This document shows, one piece after another, positions 55,945-64,000 of a stretch of 64,000 nucleotides of DNA (position 1 is the stretch's first letter; each line of letters starts with the position of its first letter). A program made the position numbers and the translations under genes. The stretch lies in NCBI RefSeq assembly GCF_964212655.1, contig NZ_OZ156465.1, positions 3,472,001-3,536,000 on the forward strand. Direction: 5' to 3'. The notes below the pieces were generated by a model. The model was not told the origin of the DNA and searched no databases. It saw only the letters and a list, made by a program, of their open reading frames with translations. The stretch is from Candidatus Thiodiazotropha sp. LNASS1 (lineage in GTDB: Bacteria; Pseudomonadota; Gammaproteobacteria; Chromatiales; Chromatiaceae).

Positions 55945-56979
55945 TTGATTACTGCGCCGCCCTTTAATTCCCTTGAGGTACTGAAACAGGCATTCACTTC
56001 CGGGTTGCAGCGGTTGCTGAGCAATCCCGGTCTTGGCAGCTATATCCTGGTGCATGCCAACGCCTGTTTTGACGCTGATATCTATCAGATACTCAAGCGG
56101 AATTTGGCGCACCGTTTCGATAACCTGTCCGCATACTGCCGGGAAGCCTTGAGCGAAGGCCGTGAACTGGCTGGCGCCGAGGATGATCAACTGGTCTTCC
56201 TGAAGCTGATGGCGATCGGATTTGAGGGTATACAGGCCACCGAGTTTCGCGAATCGGGGGAGTGGGAACTGCAGTTCAATCATGTTCGGGCATTTCGGCC
56301 CTCCCGCATGAGCCGGCAGCCTGTGCAGGGAATCAGTCGTCCCTTCGACCCGAACGGATTCAACTTCAATAAGCCCTATATTCGTAAAGAAGTCCTCTGG
56401 GCGGGGGAGTTGCGGGGGAATGAGGTCGAACTGCTCTATAACAAATTCCCCTTCGCACCACTGCATGGGTTGCTGGTACCGGACAGGCGTGCGCGACATC
56501 CACAGCTGTTGAGTGCTGGCTACCATGACTATGTCTGGTCTCTGGCAGAGGAATTGGGGTCAGGATTGCCGGGGCTGGGTATCGCCTACAACAGTTATGG
56601 TGCCTACGCTTCCGTTAATCACCTTCATTTTCAATTCTATGTGCGCTCATCTCCTTTGCCCATTGAAAGGGCATGTTGGCATCATAATGGTGGTAGATTG
56701 CATTATCCCCTGTCGTGCGAGGTGTTCAGCTCTGCAGCTGCGGCCTGGGCGCATATACGGACACTGCATGAACACAAGACCAGTTATAATCTGATCTTTC
56801 GGCCAGGCCGGCTCTACTGTCTCTCACGCAAACGGCAAGGTCATTATCAGCATGCGCCCTGGACGAATGGTTTTGCCTGGTATGAACTCGCCGGCGGTAT
56901 TACCACATTCAGTCGATCGGATTTCGAAACCCTGGATGGCATGGCGATCGAGCAGGAGATGGGTAAGCTCAGGGTGTGA
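55945..56979 (+). CDS. HIT/GalT-superfamily protein resembling GDP-L-galactose phosphorylase (VTC2-like)
   Basis: A 344-residue soluble protein. The nucleotidyl-transfer motif His226-x-His228-x-Gln230 (VNHLHFQFY) is that of HIT/GalT phosphorylases such as plant VTC2 and Ap4A phosphorylases. Upstream it has LLYNKFPFAPLHGLLVPDRR, the usual substrate-entry block of the fold. The start is uncertain, a TTG three bases after the PCuAC stop. The substrate is unknown; nothing here suggests ascorbate metabolism. Tight spacing suggests co-transcription with the copper chaperone. Confidence 0.7.
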   Translation: MITAPPFNSLEVLKQAFTSGLQRLLSNPGLGSYILVHANACFDADIYQILKRNLAHRFDNLSAYCREALSEGRELAGAEDDQLVFLKLMAIGFEGIQATEFRESGEWELQFNHVRAFRPSRMSRQPVQGISRPFDPNGFNFNKPYIRKEVLWAGELRGNEVELLYNKFPFAPLHGLLVPDRRARHPQLLSAGYHDYVWSLAEELGSGLPGLGIAYNSYGAYASVNHLHFQFYVRSSPLPIERACWHHNGGRLHYPLSCEVFSSAAAAWAHIRTLHEHKTSYNLIFRPGRLYCLSRKRQGHYQHAPWTNGFAWYELAGGITTFSRSDFETLDGMAIEQEMGKLRV

Positions 56980-57006
56980 TCGGGATTCGTGGGGGATGGG
57001 GCATGA

Positions 57007-57234
57007 CTATAACCATCTCAACAGGTAATAGAGGCGAAATCCTTCGGACGAGCGTGAAGGCCCCATCACCTCCGCTGCGTGACGGTCTTTCTGCTCTGAG
57101 GCGGCTGCCAGGGCATCTTCAGCGCTGGCGAACGGTTGTACGCAGTTTTCCGGGAAGCGCTTACGGCGTTGGCTGGGGGTGTAGATAACCGCGTAACAGC
57201 GCTTCACGATGGTTTGGTCGGGGTCTTTCTGCAT
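57007..57234 (-). CDS. Small protein of unknown function
   Basis: A 75-residue frame, MQKDPDQTIVKRCYAVIYTP..., basic and without hydrophobic segments apart from a Leu/Tyr-rich end (LYYLLRWL). AGG lies about ten bases before the ATG. It is the only frame that fills the 57.0-57.4 kb gap. No family was recognised. Confidence 0.42.
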   Translation of the reverse strand: MQKDPDQTIVKRCYAVIYTPSQRRKRFPENCVQPFASAEDALAAASEQKDRHAAEVMGPSRSSEGFRLYYLLRWL

Positions 57235-57402
57235 AGATAGAACCTATGTCGAATCGGAGTGTCTGATTTTGACCTTTATTAGAAAATTCTGCTATAGTTT
57301 CGCAGCTTTTTTGGTGGCTTTTGAGGTTTCCGCCGATGGGTAGGTGGGGCAGCAAAGCTCGGAATTTCAACATATCCAGCAGAATCTAGAGCAGGATTGA
57401 TC

Positions 57403-58014
57403 ATGAATAAATGGTTCATAACCGCAACTATCGCCCTTGGCATCGGTTTCAATCTGGCCCATGCCGCCGGGAATGCAGATGAGGGAAAAAACAAGGCTGC
57501 AATCTGTGCAGGATGCCATGGCGCTGATGGGAATAGCCCTATCAATCCCCTGTGGCCGAAAATTGCGGCACAGTCTCCAAGATACATCGAGAAGCAGATC
57601 AAGGATTTTAAATCGGGCGCCCGTGTCGATCAAACCATGTCACCGATGGCAATGCCGCTCTCCGATCAGGATATTGCAGACCTGGCTGCCTACTACTCCA
57701 GTCAACCACGGCAGATCGGTGAGGCTGCAGCGGACAAGGTCAGTGCCGGTGAAGCGATCTATAGAGCCGGGAATTCCGAGACCGGCGTGGCTGCCTGTAT
57801 GGCCTGCCATGGCCCTGCAGGATCAGGTAACCCGCAAGCTAACTTTCCTGCCATAGCCGGCCAGCATGCTCCCTATGTGGAAAAGGCGCTGAAAGATTTT
57901 CGTGACGGTAAGCGTACCAACGATGCGAGCAAGATGATGCAGGGAGTTGTATCCCGTATGAGTGACGAAGAAATGGCGGCGGTTGCCCAGTATGTCCAGG
58001 GTCTGAGCAGGTAA
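57403..58014 (+). CDS. Diheme cytochrome c4
   Basis: A 203-residue periplasmic diheme cytochrome made of two class I domains. The signal peptide is MNKWFITATIALGIGFNLAHA. Heme sites are Cys35-x2-Cys38-His39 (CAGCH) and Cys132-x2-Cys135-His136 (CMACH). Distal Met candidates are in SPMAMPLSD and ASKMMQGVV. c4 cytochromes usually feed electrons from bc1 to cbb3-type oxidases. AGGA precedes the start and a terminator follows the stop. Confidence 0.93.
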   Translation: MNKWFITATIALGIGFNLAHAAGNADEGKNKAAICAGCHGADGNSPINPLWPKIAAQSPRYIEKQIKDFKSGARVDQTMSPMAMPLSDQDIADLAAYYSSQPRQIGEAAADKVSAGEAIYRAGNSETGVAACMACHGPAGSGNPQANFPAIAGQHAPYVEKALKDFRDGKRTNDASKMMQGVVSRMSDEEMAAVAQYVQGLSR

Positions 58015-58046
58015 TCACCATTTTCTGTACCTATAACCGATACAAT

Positions 58047-58070
58047 AAGGCGGCTTATGGCCGCCTTTTT
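58047..58070 (+). terminator. Intrinsic terminator of cytochrome c4
   Basis: AAGGCGGC/GCCGCCTT, an 8-bp perfect stem with a 5-nt loop, followed by TTT, 33 bp after the cytochrome stop. Confidence 0.88.
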
Positions 58071-58185
58071 ACGTTTGCATGCTATTGTATTAACAACTTG
58101 TGCGATGACGCTCAAGTTTTAAACCAGTGTTGCCGTAAAGACTAGTGCGGTAGAGGTAATAATCAAAACACGCGCCAGAACAACG

Positions 58186-58989
58186 ATGCACAATCAAATC
58201 ATTCAGAACCAGTCCATGCTGGACGGTACAGACAGACTGCGCCTGCTCAGCTACAACATACAGGCCGGTGCCGATACCAGGCGCTACCATGAGTATGTCA
58301 CCCGTGGCTGGAAGCAGATGCTGCCGCATAAGCAGCAGCTGGGGAACCTGAATCGGATTGCGCATCTGTTGAAGGATTTCGATGTGGTGGGGCTGCAGGA
58401 AGTCGATTCAGGCAGTCTGCGCAGCGGTTTTATCGACCAGACCGCCTATCTGGCCGAGCATGCGGGCTTTCCCTACTGGTACCGGCAGGTGAATCGTAAG
58501 TTGGGCAAGCTGGCTCAACATAGCAACGGTGTGCTCAGCCGGGTTGAACCAAGCATCATTTCAGAGTACCGACTGCCCGGATTACCCGGCCGTGGTGCCG
58601 TATTGATGGAGTTTGAGACCAGCGAGAAGCCTTTGGGTATCTGCATGATGCACCTGGCATTGGGCCGTCGGGCACGTCTGCGCCAGCTCTCCTATGTCAG
58701 CGATCTGGTATCTCACTACTCACATCTGGTTTTGATGGGGGATTTCAATTGTGGCTGCAGTTCCCAGGAATTTCGCTACCTGATCGAACGGACCAACCTG
58801 CAAGGCAGTCCCTGCGACATGATGACCTTCCCCAGTTGGCGCCCGAGTCGCAAGCTGGACCATATCCTGGCTTCGCCCACCCTGAAAGTGGCCAAGTCGG
58901 AAGTGCTCAACTATGCACACTCGGACCACTTGCCGGTCAGTCTGGAGATCGAACTGCCGAAAGATGTTGTGCTGCCCATGGCCGCATGA
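58186..58989 (+). CDS. Endonuclease/exonuclease/phosphatase (EEP) family protein
   Basis: A 267-residue metal-dependent phosphoesterase. EEP motifs appear in order: RLRLLSYNIQAG, DVVGLQEVDSG (metal-binding Glu), LVLMGDFNCG (Asp/Asn) and the C-terminal HSDHLPVSLEIE (catalytic Asp-His). No signal peptide is seen. The substrate could be DNA, phosphoinositide-like or another phosphodiester. Its stop overlaps a 30-codon micro-ORF, which in turn overlaps the GGDEF gene. Confidence 0.88.
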   Translation: MHNQIIQNQSMLDGTDRLRLLSYNIQAGADTRRYHEYVTRGWKQMLPHKQQLGNLNRIAHLLKDFDVVGLQEVDSGSLRSGFIDQTAYLAEHAGFPYWYRQVNRKLGKLAQHSNGVLSRVEPSIISEYRLPGLPGRGAVLMEFETSEKPLGICMMHLALGRRARLRQLSYVSDLVSHYSHLVLMGDFNCGCSSQEFRYLIERTNLQGSPCDMMTFPSWRPSRKLDHILASPTLKVAKSEVLNYAHSDHLPVSLEIELPKDVVLPMAA

Positions 58990-59078
58990 GGGATTTCCTC
59001 GACAATACCTGGATTTGGTTGCTGACAGCATTACGGTTACGCTTTACATACTCTCGCGAGAATGGCGATAAGCGATGA
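58986..59078 (+). CDS. 30-residue micro-ORF bridging two genes
   Basis: The ATG overlaps the EEP stop (ATGA), and its own TGA overlaps the next ATG (ATGA), so all three frames are chained by 4-bp overlaps. The peptide MRDFLDNTWIWLLTALRLRF continues for ten polar residues to the C-terminus. The centre is hydrophobic and aromatic and could lie in the membrane. It is probably translated by re-initiation. Confidence 0.6.
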   Translation: MRDFLDNTWIWLLTALRLRFTYSRENGDKR

Positions 59079-60616
59079 ATGAGAAAGACTGGAAAGAGCG
59101 ATACGAAGAACTGCTGCGTCAACATGAAAGCGAGGATGAAGCCAACCGCGAGCTGGAAGAGTTACTGACTCGCACCATCATACGCTTGACCCTTGCAGCC
59201 AACGGTCTCGATCCCCGCCTGGACCCCCACCTGAAAGGTGTCCGTGACGCTGTCCGCGGTGGCGTCAACGATAAACTGAAGAGTAAACTGAACGCTCTGT
59301 CGGATGGATTGCTCCACTTCTCGGAAGATGCCGGTGAAGAGGATGTCGATACGACAGGCGACTATATCAAGCTGCTCGATTCCCTTCAATTAAACAAAAA
59401 ACAGGCACAGGAAGCGGCTGGGTTAATGCATCAGCTGGCCGATGATCCGTCACAGATGGAGATTGGTCAGTTCTCCCGATTGGTTCAGCTCTTGAGCAGG
59501 GACCAGCCCGCAAAAGTGAAAAAGACAGGGTTGTTCGAACGTCTGCTGGGTGGTGCTCAAGGTGAACATGAGCAGGGACCGAAACCCAATGATATTCTGC
59601 TCAATTTACTGGAGCAGGCCTCGTGGCCGGGACATTGGGGAGATGAAATCAGTCAATTGAAACGGCGTCTCGACGGAAAGGCATCAACCGATGCCTGGTC
59701 GGAAGTCCTGCGTGATCTGCTCGAACTCTCGGCAAAATCCTATGGCCAGGTCCAGATGGAGATCAAGGAGGCAGAGGATTTTCTGGAAGAACTGACCCAG
59801 CGGCTGCAGGATCTGGGTGTGCATCTGCAAAGTGCCCACGATGGACGAAATCAGATCATCGAGTACGGTCGGAGTTTGAGCGAGAAGGTGACCGGCCATG
59901 TCGGTGATCTGGGTGAGAGTGTCCAGACGGCGACCGATCTGCAACAGTTGAAGACGGCCGTGCGTGAACGCTTGAGCCTTATCCAGAGTAATATCGATGA
60001 CTACCTTCACGAAGAGAAACAGTGGCACCAAAAGACCGAAGAGAGTGAACAGGAGTTGAAACATCGGTTGGCGAAACTGGAGAAGGAGTCCAGCGAACTG
60101 CGTTCACGCATGGTGGAGGCCCATCATCTGGCGCTGATTGATGCCGTGACCGGATTACCCAACCGACTGGCCTACGAAGAACGGGTGGAGCAAGAGTATG
60201 CCCGCTGGAAGCGATTCAACGACCCACTCTGCATGCTGGTCTGGGACATCGATGATTTTAAATCGATCAATGACCGCTTTGGTCATCAGGCCGGAGACAA
60301 GGCCCTGCGGGTCATCGCAAAGAGTCTGCAGTCGCGTCTCAGAGTAACTGACTTTATTGCCCGCTATGGTGGTGAGGAGTTCGTCTGCCTGCTTTGCGGT
60401 ACCGAAGGTGGCGAGGCATTGAAGGTTGCTGATGAGATGCGCAGGTCGGTAGAGACCAATGGCTTCCATTCAGCCGGAAAACCGGTTCCGGTGACCATCT
60501 CGTGCGGTATTGCGCCCTTTACGGGGAGTGATTCAATCGACAGCGTGTTTTTACGGGCGGACAAGGCCCTCTATGAGGCGAAGAAGGCCGGCAAAAACCG
60601 TTGTCAGTTGGGTTAA
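59075..60616 (+). CDS. Coiled-coil GGDEF diguanylate cyclase
   Basis: A 513-residue cytoplasmic protein. Residues 1-340 are mostly helical with coiled-coil stretches (YEELLRQHESEDEANRELEE; EESEQELKHRLAKLEKESSE) and match no sensor domain known to me. The C-terminal GGDEF domain (about 350-510) has GGEEF at 432-436 and the I-site RVTD at 423-426, so it is probably active and product-inhibited. Translation is chained to the micro-ORF and the EEP gene. Confidence 0.9.
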   Translation: MNEKDWKERYEELLRQHESEDEANRELEELLTRTIIRLTLAANGLDPRLDPHLKGVRDAVRGGVNDKLKSKLNALSDGLLHFSEDAGEEDVDTTGDYIKLLDSLQLNKKQAQEAAGLMHQLADDPSQMEIGQFSRLVQLLSRDQPAKVKKTGLFERLLGGAQGEHEQGPKPNDILLNLLEQASWPGHWGDEISQLKRRLDGKASTDAWSEVLRDLLELSAKSYGQVQMEIKEAEDFLEELTQRLQDLGVHLQSAHDGRNQIIEYGRSLSEKVTGHVGDLGESVQTATDLQQLKTAVRERLSLIQSNIDDYLHEEKQWHQKTEESEQELKHRLAKLEKESSELRSRMVEAHHLALIDAVTGLPNRLAYEERVEQEYARWKRFNDPLCMLVWDIDDFKSINDRFGHQAGDKALRVIAKSLQSRLRVTDFIARYGGEEFVCLLCGTEGGEALKVADEMRRSVETNGFHSAGKPVPVTISCGIAPFTGSDSIDSVFLRADKALYEAKKAGKNRCQLG

Positions 60617-60672
60617 GCGTCGGCAACATATCCGAGCCTGGGGGACAGAGCCCGGGATGTTCAACCCGGAGA

Positions 60673-61248
60673 TCATATCTGCTGATAGAAATAGCGCCAC
60701 GGATGCCCAATGCAGGCCAGTTCCAGAGCCGTGAGCAGTGTGGGTGATGGGATCGCTTCCTGGGGGAAGATGTTTTCCACAAATAGAAACAGGCGTCCGC
60801 AACCGGCGCTCTGCCGGAAGTCGTAGGTAAACGGATCCTGACGGTGACCGCAATGGGGACAACCGACCTTGCAGCCGTGATTATCCGTCAGGCAGGATTC
60901 GAAACTGTCACGCCACTCAATCAATCGTTTGCGGCAGGCCTCGCAACGAGGGGGCTGAGTGTTCGTGCCGCAAAGCAATTTGGGGCGGGGGTAAGGGCCG
61001 TCTAGTAAAAGGTGGCAGAAAGGCTCGCCAGACGCATCCGCTTGCAACCGGATATAGGGAGAGCACCCCATGAAGGTCACCAGCTGCATGAAATGTTCCC
61101 CCAGCAGATACCCAGGGCCGCTCTCCAGGGCTCCTTCTATCAAACCTATCTCATGTAGTTTGGTGAGGATAGCTTCAGGATCATCAGGTAGCAGATAGGG
61201 ATCTTCCGGTGTCAGCACCAGGCGACCGGTATGCAGCGGTTGGTTCAT
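60673..61248 (-). CDS. Cys-rich zinc-ribbon-like protein of unknown function
   Basis: A 191-residue cytoplasmic protein. Two cysteine clusters, LLCGTNTQPPRCEACRKRLI and CKVGCPHCGHRQ, suggest zinc ribbons. The N-terminal part (GRLVLTPEDPYLLPDDPEA) is not recognisable. The start overlaps the creA stop by 4 bp, indicating a joint role or at least joint translation. No family name is known to me. Confidence 0.72.
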   Translation of the reverse strand: MNQPLHTGRLVLTPEDPYLLPDDPEAILTKLHEIGLIEGALESGPGYLLGEHFMQLVTFMGCSPYIRLQADASGEPFCHLLLDGPYPRPKLLCGTNTQPPRCEACRKRLIEWRDSFESCLTDNHGCKVGCPHCGHRQDPFTYDFRQSAGCGRLFLFVENIFPQEAIPSPTLLTALELACIGHPWRYFYQQI

Positions 61249-61796
61249 TGGCTGTCCGGGCCGGGTGCCGGGAGTGGTGCCGGTCGATAGAGTGGTACCG
61301 CTGTGATGCTGTTTTTCGGCGAACCATCCACCAGTTTATCGCTGTAAGTCATATAGACCAGGGTATTGCGTTTTTCATCATAGAACCTGACAACCTGCAT
61401 CGTTTTGAACAAAATGGATGTGCGTTGTTTAAAGACCTCTTCACCATCCCGTGATTTGTTCAGAATGTCTGTGGCCAGCTTCACCGGACCTGTCTGTCGG
61501 CAGGCGATTGAGGCGTCTGAGGTGTCCTCTGCAATACCGATGGCGCCACCGACGCCTCCTGTTTTAGCCCTGCTCAGATAGCAGGTGACACCGGGAACAG
61601 CCGGATCATCGAAGGCTTCGATGATGATCTTATCGTTTGGACCTACAACCCGGAATTTGGTACTTACCTGCCCCAGCTCTTCCCCTTGCAGCAGAGAGGA
61701 AAAAAGCATAAACAGCAGCGCGGCCGTGATGGTGTATCGCCTCGGATGGTCTGGGTTGTGTGTGGGCTGTAAAGCGACTTGCGGCTTGAGAGTCAT
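61245..61796 (-). CDS. creA: CreA family periplasmic protein
   Basis: A 183-residue protein of the CreA family. After an unusually long polar N-terminus (about 20 residues) comes a hydrophobic signal segment (TITAALLFMLFSSLLQGEEL). The CreA core has DDPAVPGVTCYLSRAKTGGV, EDTSDASIACRQTGP and LVYMTYSDKLVDGSPKNSIT, with two cysteines. An internal ATG nearer the signal (MLFSSL) is too short a start. The function is unknown. It is the first gene of a pair with the zinc-ribbon-like protein. Confidence 0.88.
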   Translation of the reverse strand: MTLKPQVALQPTHNPDHPRRYTITAALLFMLFSSLLQGEELGQVSTKFRVVGPNDKIIIEAFDDPAVPGVTCYLSRAKTGGVGGAIGIAEDTSDASIACRQTGPVKLATDILNKSRDGEEVFKQRTSILFKTMQVVRFYDEKRNTLVYMTYSDKLVDGSPKNSITAVPLYRPAPLPAPGPDSQ

Positions 61797-61825
61797 GGTT
61801 CAAGGTTTTTTTGTGTCCCGATTGT

Positions 61826-62092
61826 TCAGGGCCGGCTGGGATGGATCCAATCTCAGTACTGCCGGAGCAGTTTTTCATCCAGCAAAGTGGAATGAGCGAA
61901 TGATAACACCGCTGGGCGTGAAAATGGTCCCAGTGCTTCGGGTTGCGCCCCGAAGGAAGTGCCCTTGGGGTGTGTCTGAAAAAGGCGTCGCTCTGTGTGG
62001 TCCGTTGTTCAGTTGGATATTTCCAGACTATACCACGCCATCACTGGCGTTTTATCAGGCACGACAGAGCCGGATGAATCAGTGCTAACAGT
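61826..62092. repeat. Decayed copy of the inverted-repeat element
   Basis: Segments in the order of copy 2 can be followed: GGATCCAATCTC near the left end, CCAGCAAAGTGGAATGAGCG, AATGATAACACCGCTGGGCG, CCCAGTGCTTCGGGTTG, GTGTCTGAAAAAGGCG, GGCGTTTTATCAGGCACGAC and the right end AATCAGTGCTAACAG. It has many substitutions, and the stretch with the TGTAGAATAACTACA palindrome is lost. The TA borders are no longer visible. Confidence 0.65.
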
Positions 62093-62186
62093 ATCTGGGA
62101 AAGAGTACAGGAGCCCCTGAGCAAGGCGCCCCTGTGTCACTACTGCTCGTGTTGTTGGGTAACGCCAGACTGCGAAAGTCTGTCGA

Positions 62187-62576
62187 CTACAGGCAGCTGC
62201 GCCCGACAGGCCTTGTCAGGCCAGCAAAACGGCATGCCATCTTTGCGCCACCGGGAAAAAGGGTCTCAATATAGCGTTTGGTCCAGCGGCAATCGTTTTG
62301 GTCCTTGCATAGATTGCGGGCCAGGATCGGTATCTCCGGTGCGATCTCATACTCTTTGTAAAAACGATGCAGAAAATCGATCAACAACCAATGTTCTTCG
62401 GTCAGTTTTACACCAGCGGCTTCTGCCAGGGCTTCAGTTACTGCAGGACTCCAGTCATCGAAGTCGAGTAGATACCCTTCATCATCAATAGCGATCATCC
62501 GACCTTCTACTTCGATGGTCCTGTTAGCCTTTACCGCCTCAGGCGGATCGGCTATATCGGGGTGTTCAAGCCTCAT
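62187..62576 (-). CDS. DsrC/TusE-family sulfur-carrier protein
   Basis: A 129-residue protein of the DsrC/TusE fold. The start at 62576 has AAGGAGA upstream. Family landmarks are VEGRMIAIDDEGYLLDFDDW, EEHWLLIDFLHRFYKEYEIA and PILARNLCKDQ. It has both C-terminal cysteines: Cys128 is penultimate and Cys115 precedes it. The spacing is 12 intervening residues, not the 10 of classical DsrC, and the arm reads AGLTRPVGRSCL. TusE normally has only the last Cys. No dsr genes are in the window. Confidence 0.87.
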   Translation of the reverse strand: MRLEHPDIADPPEAVKANRTIEVEGRMIAIDDEGYLLDFDDWSPAVTEALAEAAGVKLTEEHWLLIDFLHRFYKEYEIAPEIPILARNLCKDQNDCRWTKRYIETLFPGGAKMACRFAGLTRPVGRSCL

Positions 62577-62597
62577 GTTGGTCTCCTTGGTGTGCAT

Positions 62598-62967
62598 TTT
62601 GCCGTGTTTTTATTGTTGTTGTCTTTTAAAAATAGCAGGATAAACCGGTGATTTTCCAACCTGATGTTGATATAAATCAACTCTTTTATACTTAAGAGAT
62701 ATTGAATATAGTCGGTTTCTATAACCAACTGTTCATAAAAAGATTTTTTGGATCAGTGGGCTATTAATCCGCACCATTATTTCCCCACGGAAATTGTGCC
62801 GACCCGGCATCAGGCATTGGCCGGAAGTTAATAGGAGTGCGTCATAGATCAATTCGATGATCCTGAGCCTGGCCATTTACGGAGACGACATATTTCCGCT
62901 CCAACTCTTCATTGGGAGGGCTGGTGAGTCGATGAGGATTGTGAAATCGAAACCTTGAACAAGGGTC
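62598..62967. other. Gene-free stretch
   Basis: About 370 bp between two minus-strand genes; the promoter of the DsrC-type gene should be here. Nothing further was recognised. Confidence 0.45.
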
Positions 62968-63741
62968 TCATGCCTGTTGTAACAGATTGTGAATCGCCTG
63001 ATTCCAACCAGCAGGGCCGGGCAGATCAGTGATCGTGGCATCGGGTCGTTGTTCAAGTGTGATATGAGTGCCGTCAGGTTTGCGTACTATGATCGGAATA
63101 TCGACTGCCAGCAGCATCTCCCGATCAATGTTGCTGTCACCCAGGCCCACGGTTTTGGTGACTGCATATCCGTTCCGCTTCAGATGTCTGGTCACATATC
63201 CGATTGCCTTGCCTTTGTCCGTATCACCCAACAGGTGGTGGAATCGGTCGCCTTGTAAAAGTCGCAAACCAGCATGGGTGACATCCAGCCGGAACTGGCT
63301 TAGTCCGGCTTCGCTGCCTTGCCAGAAAAACGCCTCTGAACCGAGTCTGTGCATGGCGAGCTGCGCCATCTCCTTTTCCAGTCCGGTATATGCCATGACC
63401 TCATCCACGGTCATGTCTCCGAATCCCAGGGTGTCGTAGCTGGGATTTGTCCGGCTATCGACGAGAAAATCACGGATCTGCAGATAGCCCGGAGGAGCGA
63501 TCTGTGGGGCCTCACCGGGATAGATGATAACGGCGCCATTCTCACCGATCATGGGTCCTTCGAGTCCGAGTCTTTGCATTAAAACAGCAAGTTCAGCATG
63601 GGTCTTGCTTGACACGGGAATGACCGGAATATGCCGTTCTCTGAGTCTCTGCAGCGCGGGAAGCGCCTCATGATGATCGCGACTATTGTGATCCAATAGT
63701 GTGCCGTCAAGGTCTGTGAATACAAGCCATCCCATTGTCAT
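62968..63741 (-). CDS. Mannosyl-3-phosphoglycerate phosphatase-like HAD protein (YedP type)
   Basis: A 257-residue HAD-superfamily phosphatase of the MPGP/YedP (Cof-like) group. The nucleophile motif is FTDLDGTLLD (Asp10, Asp12), motif II is in VIPVSSKTHAEL, and motif III/IV is GLGDSNIDREMLLAVD. The family block GENGAVIIY is present. The substrate is likely mannosyl- or glucosyl-3-phosphoglycerate, but no matching synthase is in the window. The ribosome site is weak; the second Met (63735) is an equal candidate. Confidence 0.88.
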   Translation of the reverse strand: MTMGWLVFTDLDGTLLDHNSRDHHEALPALQRLRERHIPVIPVSSKTHAELAVLMQRLGLEGPMIGENGAVIIYPGEAPQIAPPGYLQIRDFLVDSRTNPSYDTLGFGDMTVDEVMAYTGLEKEMAQLAMHRLGSEAFFWQGSEAGLSQFRLDVTHAGLRLLQGDRFHHLLGDTDKGKAIGYVTRHLKRNGYAVTKTVGLGDSNIDREMLLAVDIPIIVRKPDGTHITLEQRPDATITDLPGPAGWNQAIHNLLQQA

Positions 63742-64000
63742 TGCTCGGAATTCTATGCCTTCTGAGGGATTAAATCAGGTGTGCTGTATAAAGCCCACAG
63801 TCAAACAGTGCGCATTAGCATACCTTGAGATTGGTATATCTGAATGATCTGGCGCAATTGACTGACTATTCGTCACACCGCAGGATAGGGTGAATATTAA
63901 CCTGGCACCTGAATTGTGATAATCATGCACTGTAAAAAACAGAGAGTGGATGAATTCCATGCTCGGCCTTTGGGATGAGATCTGATACCAATGCAGCTGT
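63742..64000. other. Window end
   Basis: About 260 bp upstream of the HAD gene with no supported gene. Confidence 0.4.

Noticed and set aside
55480-56526. Long minus-strand frame (348 codons) opposite PCuAC and the HIT-like gene
   Set aside because: It overlaps two well-supported plus-strand genes, has no ribosome site, and its Gln/His-rich translation looks like an antisense shadow.
62858-62881. Possible third ECF promoter (TGATCC, 16 bases, CGGA)
   Set aside because: One mismatch in the CGTA word, and the downstream gene is on the other strand.

Overview
This 64 kb window looks like chromosomal DNA from a gammaproteobacterium. Evidence seen in the sequence: a full-length AcnB, RapA, ThiC under a TPP riboswitch, a PiT transporter, RsuA, PCMT, CreA and YedP-type proteins, monoheme and diheme (c4-type) periplasmic cytochromes c, a PCuAC copper chaperone and a DsrC/TusE-family protein. 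The redox and sulfur flavour suggests a sulfur-oxidising or symbiont-type relative of the Chromatiales/Sedimenticola group, but that is inference. There is no rRNA or tRNA in the window to settle it. All homology calls are by recognition of motifs and family architecture; no database search was run.

Layout. 0-7.7 kb: a diiron-ODP-type protein with a PAS-GGDEF cyclase, a TetR-DUF457 pair, and a LysR gene divergent from acnB. 7.8-17.4 kb: an accessory, decaying zone with three IS91-family transposase relics, an IS1595 relic, a TonB-receptor scar, a frameshifted small gene, a PD40 lipoprotein, a PiT phosphate transporter and a hydrolase/GlxA-type regulator pair. 17.8-23.7 kb: two stress modules, namely a fasciclin protein with an RpoE/ChrR-like sigma/anti-sigma pair sharing one ECF promoter motif, and a MarR-controlled cluster (DUF4345, SDR, membrane protein) with two matching operators. 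24.1-31.9 kb: a periplasmic isoquinoline-oxidoreductase-type molybdoenzyme (small and large subunits), an xdhC broken by an amber codon, mocA, and between them a DUF2235-lectin-like hydrolase. 32-38.6 kb: a Rieske-glutamate-synthase fusion, DUF5996, egtBD for ergothioneine, and small genes. 38.6-48.2 kb: assorted metabolism and repair genes (an atypical 2-hydroxyacid dehydrogenase, LysE, Pyr_excise glycosylase, isochorismatase-like, PCMT), then thiC-rsuA. 48.4-64 kb: a PAS-GGDEF-EAL protein, rapA, cytochromes, PCuAC, a HIT/VTC2-like protein, an EEP phosphatase/nuclease and coiled-coil GGDEF pair bridged by a 30-codon micro-ORF, creA, a DsrC-like protein and a MPGP-type phosphatase.

The most unusual signal is a repeat family. 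Two 265-bp elements (1426-1690 and 47902-48166, opposite orientations) have long terminal inverted repeats beginning GGGCC, are bordered by TA, and contain two separate 97-nt hairpins. Each sits exactly in the stop codon of the gene before it, so that the TA target plus the first G of the element re-creates TAG. A solo end does the same for the alkyltransferase-like gene at 31.6 kb. Further solo ends, an 18-bp minimal palindrome and a decayed copy lie elsewhere. This looks like a non-autonomous, stop-codon-neutral, possibly terminator-carrying mobile element.
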